Assembly (NCBI GenBank): GCA_003260075.1
Contig: QLIY01000747.1
Span: 17,182 to 81,181, forward strand
Reading direction: 5' to 3'
Origin: Phallusia mammillata
Lineage: Eukaryota; Chordata; Ascidiacea; Phlebobranchia; Ascidiidae
DNA length: 64,000 nucleotides
Position numbers and translations under genes: made by a program. A model generated the notes under the pieces. It saw only the letters and a list, made by a program, of their open reading frames with translations, did no database searches and was not told the DNA's origin. Every line of letters begins with the position of its first letter. Positions within the stretch are counted from its first letter, which is position 1. Shown here one piece after another: positions 1 to 64,000 of this stretch.

Positions 1-339
1 GCTACTGAAAACATCATTGGTCACTGATGTATGTTGTTTGTATTGTTTTAAAGATGCACAAATATATTTGTATATAATTTTCACAATCATATAACTTGCT
101 TTGCCTAATAGCTAAACATCCAACTTAAGCTTGTGCCCTTTTAGAAAAAGTTTTCTTTTAAAAAAAAAGATAAAATAAACATTAACAAAACCTGTTTTAA
201 GAATTTCATTCACTAGCCAACTGACAAAAACTATCACAATTAAGCTCAGAAAAAAGCTCATCATAATTATTGCCAGGAAAAAGCAAAATGCGAATAATAA
301 TTAGGCTCAGAAAAAAAACTGTAACTTATGTGCGTTTAG

Positions 340-54447
<54,108 letters not shown>

Positions 54448-54995
54448 CCCTCGTGTGCATGGTGACGTCAGAAAGTGTCATATGTGACGTCATAGGGAAG
54501 ATTTTTGGCGTTCAAAGTTGACAAATGCTGTTGCTGACAATTTTATTCTTGTCGGATACAAAAAGCAATATTGTTTTTGGAAGGGTTGCAAAGAAATCCC
54601 TACTGCGACATGCATGACGTCACACGTTACGTCATCGCTTGGTCGTCGTGCTGCAGTTGCAGACGAGAACAATTTACTTACTTGTACTGATGCGCAGTAT
54701 TGCTTCTGTAAAATTACTGTCCAAAACTCTTCCTGTGTACACAACGGACTGGCCAAAATTTCAACGTGCCTAAGAAAAAGAAATGTCAAGATGCTTTAAA
54801 AATATCTTGACTATTTTTTCCTACTGCTGTTATCTGTACACAAATTGGTTTATGGTTTATTTATGTTCCAATGTAAATCACCAATGAAGAATGTTAATGG
54901 AAAATCATAGTAGCATTAGTTGCAAATGTTTGAAGTAACAAAAAAAAAACAGAATGTTTTAGTACTGATGAAATAAAGTAAAGATATTCTAACTT
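54448..54995 (+). other. CABIN1: CABIN1 3' UTR (inferred)
   Basis: Non-coding sequence after the stop, ending near the first good AATAAA at 54972-54977. Contains three TGACGTCA palindromes (54463, 54485, 54615). The exact cleavage site cannot be seen. Confidence 0.6.
54972..54977 (+). terminator. CABIN1: Candidate polyadenylation signal AATAAA
   Basis: First AATAAA downstream of the stop codon (525 nt), in gatgaaataaagtaa. T- and GT-containing sequence follows. Confidence 0.6.
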
Positions 54996-57900
54996 TTCAG
55001 CGTGTAAAGTTGTATTATTCCCCGTGTATTCATCCCCGCTATTGTTAACCAAAGAAGTTGTGCGTAAGAATTTCACCAGACCGAGTCAGTATCTTTCATT
55101 TTGTACATACATTGGTTTAAGCTTGCACATGAGGCCCGCTGTTCGATATTTCCATCAGTTTTTCTAAATCATACGGCAAGTTTAATATAGTATGAAGTTA
55201 AATTTGATATCACGTCCTAAAACACTTTCACATATCCGTAAGTCTCATGGGCGCAAGGTAACGTAACTTCTCATTCGCTGCTCGCTCTGTGCATTATTTT
55301 TGTGCTTTTCCGCGACTGGTCATCGCTATTACGAAAAACAAACGTCCAGGTTGTATCGTTTACTATTATATCATTCGATTCTCGCATCGGGCTCCAGGCG
55401 TTAAAAATAGACTTCCCGCCTACATCGAACGTTTGTACAAACCTTTGCTTTGTTCTTTATTACGTCACAAAACGTTTTGCCATTCCTATGATCTTTATGT
55501 GCCAGTCAAACCTGTTTTGTGTGTAATCGGTTTCATCTGCTGCTTTTGACTGCAATTTGCTCGGCCCCCACCTTTCACAGGAAATTTCCATTGGCCCCGT
55601 GCAGTCACCCGTACGTTAAAGCATTCCGCTACCCGCCCCCCTTTTTATGTGTGCAGTTTTTGTTCTTTTTCGCGACCAAACTACGCCGGCTGTTGTCGGT
55701 TTCTTGACCGAATAATCATAAAAGAAAATTCTTGCGTATTTGGTCATTTGTTGCTCTTAGTTTGACTGTGAGGCTCAGAATTACGAGTGGGGTTTCAAAG
55801 CAGGAATTGATGCAAATCTAAGCTAGTGCCAGGTAAGAAAACAACCACATGCGCACTTCAGCCCAAGTTTATCAACCCAAATTATTAGCAGTAGAATCGT
55901 TACAACGAGACATATTCTCCATCTCCTGTTTGTTTTAACTGTTACTATAAACAATACCTATTGGTTTGGAAATGTTCTCCTGCGTCAGCTGAGCTTCTNG
56001 TCAGTGATGCGTGACAGACCAAATCCAAGGCTTGGCTGAGCCGAGCTTCATCCGAGTTTCTGCATACCGCTGAGCCTTTCTGCATATGCCTATGATCCGG
56101 GGATCAGCTGAGCCTCGATTGGCGCTAAGCCGCGACTTGGGATAATCCAGGTTTCTGCATTCGGCCCTTAGAGTTACATAGTTTTGCATATTTCTTCTTT
56201 CAGTTGCCAANACCATATGTCGCAAAAGCAGCATATAATTTCCATGGAACGAAAAGTCATACTTGCAAAGTTAAAATTTTCCATTACTTAACGCTTAGCC
56301 AAACCAAAGGGCTAAAATGATGGTTTGAAAGCACGTGAACGCTACATATGTAACAAATGCAACTGTAATGTGCAGCACAAAACATGAGTTTTTATTATTT
56401 TGCTTAAACGTACATGGAACTACTTCAATGCCAATTACCATGGAAATCCCCCCCCCCCATATAATTTCCATGGAACGAAAAGTCATACTTGCAAAGTTAA
56501 AATTTCCATTACTTGATGCTTAGCCAAACCAAAGGGCTAAAATGATGGTTTGAAAGCACGTGACCGTTACATGTGTAACAAATGCAACTGTAATTTGCAG
56601 CACAAAACATGAGTTTTTATTATTTTGCTTAAATGTACATAGAACTACTTCAATGCCAATTACCATGGAAAGGCAACTGCGACTGGCAAGTCATATGCTT
56701 CTCGCCGATATGTGTTTTTTAACTCTTCTAGCCGGATTTTTAAGCGGATGAGAAGCCCAAACCCTAATCGCAAAACAAAACAAATTAGGTCAGATTTACC
56801 AAGGTCAAATTACCACATACATATAGCCAAAATAGAAAACAGATCCGAATCATGCAAGTTTCATTAAAACTTTTAAAGCCCTGAGATGCTTTGTTCCCAA
56901 CCTGGAAAGTTCAACTTACAACTCAGCTTTTAACCAAAAAATATATTGTTACTCATTTGCCAGTAATTGGTGATTTCTATTGGTTCCCGCTTTTCCTCAC
57001 TAAAACTTGTGTTGCCATCTATTGCGTTGTGTGACGTAATAATCGACTGTCAGTTTTGTGTGATAACGCAATGTGGTTTAGGTCTTTTTGTTGCTGACTT
57101 CCGTGGGGCGCGGTGCTGCGTTGGTTGAATTAGAAAGGCCCCCCCCCCGGAATCGCGTTTCAATTCTCTCCTCGTGCTTGAAAAAATGCCCAAATTCCCC
57201 CTTTTTTAAAGAATTTCTGATTTTTCTAACACATATGCCCCCCCCCCATATAGCCAAAATAGAAAACAGATCCGAATCATGCAAGTTTCATTAAAACTTT
57301 TAAAGCCCTGAGATGCTTTGTTCCCAACCTGGAAAGTCCAACTTACAACTCAGCTTTTAACCCAAAAATATATTGTTACTCATTTGCCAGTAATTGGTGA
57401 TTTCTATTGGTTCCCGCTTTTCCTCACTAAAACTTGTGTTGCCATCTATTGCGTTGTGTGACGTAATAATCGACTGTCAGTTTTGTGTGATAACGCAATG
57501 TGGTTTAGGTCTTTTCGTTGCTGACTTCCGTGGGGCGCGGTGCTGCGTAGTTTGAATTAGAAATACCGTTTATTGTCGTGTTGACGATTATTGGTGAGTC
57601 ACTTAGTAAATATGTGTTTAATGACTCCAAAATGTGAATTACTATAATGAACGCAATGACCTAAAATGACATTTTGCTTTCAACAGTTGTACTGTACGTG
57701 TAGGTGGGTTTAGACAAGGTGCATAAGTTGCATTTTGTTTACGTATTGTTCCTGTTTTATCCTTATATGTTTAGGTGTACCAGTAATTGCTGCGAGTTGA
57801 ATACACGTGCTATTTACTCTCTCCGGTTACCACAACAGTTCATTTGTAAGATTTGTGCTGTATTTATAGCACAAACGTCTATCAGAGTGGATTGCTTGTT

Positions 57901-60300
57901 AGAAGACTTTAGGAATCGCGTTTCAATTCTCTCCTCGTGCTTGAAAAAATGCCCAAATTTCCCCTTTTTAAAAGAATTTCTGATTTTTCTAACACATATT
58001 TGACAAGTATGCCTTTGAAAACAGCCAAATATACATCTTCAGCTTAATTGTTAAAGAACACTGGTAAATTTAACATTTTTATGAAAATATAAGCTATTTT
58101 AGTGTTGTGATGTTGGGATTGAAATATGGTAGGCTTAGTCTATGTTGACTTTACCGTGCAAACTTGTTTTTGCTGGTGTGATTTTCCGCAAGTGACTTAT
58201 CCAGTGGACAAGTCCTCCTTCCCTGATTGTGTTGTCAAACTGCGCCCCCCCCCCGTGTTGTGATGTTGGGATTGAAATATGGTAGGCTTAGTCTATGTTG
58301 ACATTACCGTGCAAACTTGTTTTTGCTGGTGTGATTTTCCGCAAGTGACTTTTCCAGTGGACAAGTCCTCCTTCCCTGATTGTGTTGTCAAACTGCACCG
58401 CAAACCTTGCCTGGAGTTTTATCGTTCAGCAGCAGGGTAATTGTTTGCTTTCCCCGGGCAATCGTGCCTTCGTTGTCTTGCACACACTTGTCTGGCTTCT
58501 TGACTGCAGTAGCTTAAAAACAAACTTGTCTTTTGTTGTTTGGGTAGTTAAGAGTGGTTTTAGGGTAGTTACCCCCCCCCCGTGCCTTCGTTGTCTTGCA
58601 CACACTTGTCTGGCTTCTTGACTGCAGTAACTCAAAAACAAACTTGTCTTTTGTTGTTTGGGTAGTTAAGAGTAGTTTTAGGGTAGTTTTAGTTTTTGTT
58701 GTTAGGTTAGCCTACTTTTGGGGACTCAATAATACGATTTGAAACATTCTAGCTTGACGACTTTTCGTGACAAAACATCGGGCAATGGAATTGGAATTAG
58801 ATAAACAATGGAAAAAGGAATTAAGGGAAAAAAATTTGCAAGACGGGAAATAGCAATCTTAAAGTAAGTTCTAACGGTTTTGGATATTTTTATTAATATG
58901 TGATACTCCTGTGTTTCATTTCTGTAGCATTTTGACGAAATCAAATTTAGTGCTAAATTACTAGTTACCGACAAGTTCGAAGGTTCAAGCGGAAATTTTC
59001 CAACCTTCCGTTGGAAATTCCACATTTTTCTTTACCAATCATCCTGCCCATTAAATGTAGTTCTCACATGTATCAACTATATTGTTAAAGTACAAATCAC
59101 TTTGTATAATGACAGTAAACGTTCAGCATAAGTTGGAACAACGTTGTTGAAAGTACATTCATTATAAAACTGGTTTAACGACTTGGACATCCACATTGTT
59201 AAAATCGGTTAAAAAAACGAATCAACAAACCCAATATCTTGCATGTAAGCTACTTAGGCGTAGTTCATGAAATACCCCCCCCCCAGGTTCAAGCGGAAAT
59301 TTTCCAACCTTCCGTTGGAAATTCCACATTTTCTTTACCAATCATCCTGCCCATTAAATGTAGTTCTCACATGTATAAACTATATTGTTAAAGTACAAAT
59401 CACTTTGTATAATGACAGTAAACGTCCAGCATAAGTTGGAACAACGTTGTTGAAAGTACATTCATACCCCCCCCCCAAATGAAATTGGACACATTCAGCC
59501 TGTGTAACTGCATAGAGTTTTTTTTTATTTCGTTTCAAAAAAACAAAATTTCGTTTCGTATGACTTTTTTTCGTTTAAAAACCAAAATTTGGGAATAAAA
59601 TATAATGCAAAAAAAACGGAAAAATTGTCAATGGGGCAGTTAATTAAAATATTAAATACCCCCCCCCCTGTAAAGGACAGGCCTACTGCATCAGAAGGAT
59701 CCATGTTGAGAGAGTCCTAGGACTCGCTAGCCCCCCCCCCTTTAACGACTTGGACATCCACATTGTTAAAATCGGTTAAAAAAACGAAACAACAAACCCA
59801 ATATCTTGCATGTAAGCTACTTAAGCTTAGTTCATGAAATGAATTTACTGGTAACGAGATAATGCCACAAGCTACGGAAACTGTTTCACAATTAAAATGA
59901 AATTGGACACATTCAGCCTGTGTAACTGCATAGAGTTTTTTTATTTCGTTTCGTATGACTTTTTTTCGTTTAAAAATCAAAATTTGGGAATAAAATATAA
60001 TGCCAAAAAAAAATTAAAAATTGTCAATTAGTTGGCACTAGGGGATGCCTTTGAGCCTTGAGGAAAAAAAGAGTTTAATTTTTTAAATTAAAGTTCGTTT
60101 GAATAATGTTTGCGAAACGAAATTTCGTTTTTATGTTAGGTTTAAAAACGAAATACAAATTGGTTTGGGTTTCACCAAGAAATCAGGTAAAAATTACAAC
60201 ATTTTTGGGAATAAAAGAAATTGTAACATAATTGCCAATTTGCGATATAAGAGATTGTAACATAAGTGCCAATTGCGATATACTTAAGTTGTTGATGCTA
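54996..60300. other. Downstream non-coding region
   Basis: No supported gene. Single Ns at 55999 and 56211 bracket a 211-bp fragment of different, less AT-rich composition. Duplicated pairs flank C runs at 56448, 57238, 58245, 58572, 59275 and 59731. Around 59500-60160 AT-rich sequence repeats aaacgaaatttcgttt-like palindromes. Confidence 0.65.
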
Positions 60301-60309
60301 GAAACAAAT

Positions 60310-60500
60310 GCCTTCAAATGCTTTTATAGCCTATATATGTTGGTGCCAAGTGTTGGCTGTAAATGTATTGGTTCATTGAAGCAAAATTGCCTTAAAATGC
60401 TTCAATATTCCTGCTGGCACTAAGTGTTTGCTGTAAACGTCTTAGTTCACTAATAGAAAAAAAAACTTTAAATGCTTTAATATTTCTGCTGGTACCAAGG
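60310..60500. repeat. ~80-bp tandem repeat, about 2.5 units
   Basis: Units share aaatgctt(c/t)aatatt, ctgctgg(c/t)acc/actaag, gtttgctgtaaa and ttagttcac/ttggttcat in order. No homopolymer gap between units. Confidence 0.65.
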
Positions 60501-60530
60501 CTCGAATTTTCGGAAAGCTTTACTTCGAGA

Positions 60531-60900
60531 CAAAAATACAACCAAAATAGTAAGAACGCATGTCCGCGGGTCGCGACAAACCACAAATATTTTGGGAATT
60601 ATTTGGGTCGCTTCAAAAAAGGTTGGGAACCACTGTGCTAAGCCAATCGACTTACAATCATTTTATCAAGTGTTGGTAGTGCTGTAAGTTTCTCCGATTC
60701 TAGAAAACTTTGCACGTTATACATCATTGCAATCTTTGTTGCAAGCCTTGCAAGTTCATCCATCTTTAGTTTTGCCTTCCTTCACACCTCAATGCCCTGC
60801 AACGAGCCCAAACATTCCAACTTGACCGCAAGTTCAAGTTTTACCCGGGGACTATTTTTACCTATCTTACTGCCACAAGCAACGCAGAAAAGTAAATGCG
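60531..60900. repeat. Dispersed repeat block with hAT right end (copy 1)
   Basis: Contains a hAT right end (gggtcgcttcaaaa...ggttgggaaccactg, ending 60635), then sequence found again at 62597-63170: gaaaactttgcacgttatacatca, gcaagtt..accatctttagtt, ccctgcaacga.cccaaacattc. No left end for the hAT is visible. Confidence 0.7.
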
Positions 60901-61202
60901 CTTCTTTTTAATATCTTAAAGAGTTTTCTATAAATCGTGGCAAACTATGCTCTTTCCAAAATCACAAAAAATACCAAAGTGTCATGAGCTCATAATGACC
61001 AATTTTTAACGTATTTTTTGAAACTTCGTTTGTAATTTTGTGGGAAACTGGTGAAAATTACTTCAACCAACAATGCAATACATACTTATTTCGATTAATA
61101 TTTGCCACATACACAAATTTTATTGGGTTTATTTGCTGCGTTATGTTTTCTGCATAGAATAGCAAATTTTAGATTGTTGACTTGCTTGGCCCCCCCCCCC
61201 CC

Positions 61203-61242
61203 AATCAAAATGCTTCCATGGCCCACTGGTTGAGAACCGCTG
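61203..61242. mobile_element. hAT right end with target duplication, insertion allele
   Basis: Ends cccactggttgagaaccgctg, a typical hAT terminus, followed by gattaata (61243-61250). The companion copy at 61093-61100 has gattaata once in uninterrupted sequence. The element's remainder lies in the gap. Confidence 0.7.
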
Positions 61243-61644
61243 GATTAATATTTGCCACATACACAAATTTCATTGGGTTTATTTGCTACGTTATGTTTTC
61301 TGCATAGAATAGCAGATTTTAGATTGTTGACTTGCTTGAAACAAAGCCTATAACGAACTTTGGTCACCTTACATTTAAAAAAGAAAGACATCAAAATTAA
61401 TACGAATTATGTTGTTCAAATTTTAACTTACAGGCGTTTTGTACTAATCAACTAATGGTTAAGTTACTACGCAGCATTAAAGAGCATTTGGGGTATGAGC
61501 GATCGTTCCTGAACCTTCGTCGTTTAATTTTTAGCAAAATAATTTCGTTTTCTACTAAACTTCGGTGATACAAGAACCGCGTCCAAAGTAAACAAATTTC
61601 AGGCGTCCTTTTTCGTTTTTAGAATTCTATGTGAGTACTAGGCG

Positions 61645-62016
61645 TCAATAGTTGTGCAAGATCAGCCAAATTTGGTTCTGCATCGTTAAAGCTTCTATGC
61701 CCTGCAACGACCCCAAACATTTCACTTTTATTGTTGCGCCAGGAAACGCAGTGAGAACCCAGGTTTTTATTTGTTCTCTGACTATTTTCAACTCTCGTAT
61801 TGCCACACCGCCAAACCAAATCATAAAATTGTCTTTCACCTTCATGTATTGTTCAAACTTAAACTGCAACAAAGGCATGTCCAAGTTTTGTAAACAGCTT
61901 TTGAATGCAACTTTTATTAGTTTACATCTCAAAGTTGTGTTACATGACAAACACTGTAAAATGTAGCAAACGCATTTGGTCATTTTCGTATTGTGGGCAT
62001 GGTATACAATTTGCAT
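61645..62016 (-). pseudogene. Possible decayed coding segment, minus strand
   Basis: A 123-codon minus-strand frame containing CLGSLQGIEAL. Related but broken sequence lies in both repeat copies at 60.8 and 63.1 kb, where stops interrupt it. No family recognised; a decayed transposon or gene-derived repeat is likely. May be a chance frame. Confidence 0.25.
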
Positions 62017-62596
62017 TGAGTTTGTTAGTTACAACAAATTATACAGAAACGCGTTAATGTTCGTTGGGACAAATCTTATAATAAGGTTCGTGCCCAGTTC
62101 GCGTTCCACGTGTAAAGAACATGTCAAACAATGAAATACGAAATGACAGAATCTTAACTTCCTTATAGGGGTTAAAGTTAAATTATTATGCACTGGGCTA
62201 TTAGCGGTCGTTTACGTATGTTTGTGTGGTAATTTTTAGTGAAGCGTGTTTGGTTGGAAGAGCTACTAACGTAAGAACTCACAGTAGCCAGGTTTACTAA
62301 TTTCCGGAAGATAACGTAAAAATGTACAGTGAAACTGATGTAGGGTTAGGGACAAACTTTAACATAAAGATGTAACAAACTGCTTTAAATTGTTGCCGCT
62401 CAATAATTCCAAGACAACTTGGCGTAATAATGGTTAATTCTGTTTGTGAGGTCTTATTGGTTGCTAATGCTTTGAGTCAGATCTAAAGTTCGGGCTAAAT
62501 GGAAATGCTTTGTCGAAAAAAAAACGTAAAGTATGTGTCTGATTTTTAAATTTTCCAAACTGGCGTAATAATTTTTAAAACGCTTTTCCGATTTAG

Positions 62597-63170
62597 AAAC
62601 AAAAATACAACCAAAATAGTTAGAACGCATGTCCATGCGTCGCGAGAAACCACAAAACAAAATTTTGGGAATTATTAGGGTCGCTTCAAAAAAGGTTGGA
62701 AACCACTGTGCTAAGCCACCCTTCTAGTTTTATTGTAGAATGTGGAACCACAAACAGTAATTCGACAGCTACGGTTTTTTGGATTAAATATAAAAACTTT
62801 CCCGTTTATAAGCCATGGCTTTATCGGCCTACAGTCATATTACCAAGTGAAGGTAGCGGTGTAAGTTTCTTCAGTTTAGAAAACTTTGCACGTTATACAT
62901 CAATGCAATATTTGTTGCAAACCTTGCAAGTTTAACCATCTTTAGTTCTGGCTCCCTTCATGCCTAAGTGCGCTGCAACGATCCCCAAACATTTGAACTT
63001 GGCCCCCCCCCCGCAAACCTTGCAAGTTTAACCATCTTTAGTTCTGGCTCCCTTCATGCCCAAGTGCGCTGCAACGATCCCCAAACATTCCAACTTGACG
63101 CAAGATCAAGTTTTACTCATCGACTATTTTTACCTCTCCTACTGCCACAAGCAACGCCAAAAATTAAATG
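62597..63170. repeat. Dispersed repeat block with hAT right end (copy 2)
   Basis: Same order as 60531-60900, roughly 90% identical over the hAT end (ends 62708), lower beyond. Contains its own duplicated pair around the C run at 63003. Confidence 0.7.
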
Positions 63171-64000
63171 AGACGTTTTCTCTTGAAAAGTTACAGGTCG
63201 TGGAAACGTTTGTTCCGTTTTCTGCCTGACTTTTAGTTTTGCAGTAGGTTTGGGCTGTAGTTCACTAACTGTAGCGATCTTACCCAGGTTAAAAAAATTG
63301 TTTATCAAAACAATTTTGTCGTTACCTAGCAACAATATTGTACCCTTAATTGAGCTCGTGTTACTTGTCCTTTGAATGACATATAGACTTTGGTCCTGAA
63401 GGCTCCCAAAATCAGTCACACGTTGATTTCATTCTGTTTTTTAATTTTTTCTATATTTTATTCTTTTTTCTCTGGTCAAATTTGTCCTTTGGTGGATTTG
63501 TATGAAATTTTCACATGTGATAAATCAAGTTATGTAGATGTGCCGTACGCTTCGTTTGCGGGAGAGAGATGTTTTGACTAAGCCTTGTATTTGTATAATT
63601 TTACCTGGTATTGCATTTATTAAAACCAGAAGGTGGTGTGCTAAAGGTTGTAAGTATTTAGGGGCATAGCCCTGCTAAATAGTTTACGTCTAATTTAAAC
63701 TGAAAATAGTGCACAGGGATCCGTAAGCGTAACAGTGAATTCACGCTTGATTAAGTATTAAATTAGATTTTAATTTGTGACGACAGTTTAGACTTGAGAC
63801 TGATAATTTAGTCTTAAAAGGCTAACTGAAGCGTTAACACATAGTAAATATATTAATGTTTTAAAATAGGTTATGTTGTGTCCTATGCACTGTGTTCAAT
63901 GACGTTCTGGCGGTCGGTCTTGACCGATGCACCAAACAGGTTAACATGCTGTCATTTGCTTGTTTTTACTTTAAATTTAATTGCTTGCTCGAAATGTATA
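63171..64000. other. Terminal non-coding stretch
   Basis: AT-rich sequence with no gene, repeat or transposon end that I could support. Confidence 0.6.

Overview
The window holds most of one gene. It is a 42-exon CABIN1 (calcineurin-binding protein cabin-1, Hir3/HIRA-complex family) on the + strand, running from an internal exon at 340 to its stop codon at 54447. All 42 exons have GT-AG borders and compatible phases. They sum to 6444 coding bases, exactly 2147 codons plus stop. Roughly the first 70-80 residues of the protein lie upstream of the window. No other protein-coding gene could be supported on either strand.

The organism is an animal, probably an invertebrate chordate; a highly polymorphic ascidian tunicate is my best guess. 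This rests on the close match to vertebrate CABIN1, AT-rich introns, many hAT-type MITEs and apparent allelic divergence of several percent. It is an inference, not a species identification.

Layout: 1-21971 holds exons 1-34, mostly with introns of 0.1-1.5 kb. 21972-38560 is a 16.6-kb intron rich in nested hAT elements. Exons 35 and 36 (a 35-nt microexon) lie at 38.6 and 40.3 kb. A 10.2-kb intron leads to exons 37-42 (50.5-54.4 kb), which encode the low-complexity tail, the MEF2-binding helix and an acidic C-terminus. The 3' UTR runs to about 55.0 kb. The rest, to 64 kb, is non-coding sequence with repeats and transposon ends.

Reading the window depends on one assembly feature. Runs of about 10 G (left of the N at 15875) or about 10 C (right of it) separate near-identical neighbouring copies of the same sequence. 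They behave like scaffold gaps written as G, with contig ends from two haplotypes left unmerged. Most short local duplications, including partial copies of exons 2, 10, 11 and 16, are therefore probably artefacts. Exon 15 is the exception worth testing: its two copies differ by about 13.5% and their downstream introns stop matching.

Other notable content: a canonical hammerhead-ribozyme core in intron 22, two nests of hAT elements with target-site duplications, an apparent presence/absence hAT polymorphism at 61.2 kb, and an excess of TGACGTCA palindromes in the exons and 3' UTR.
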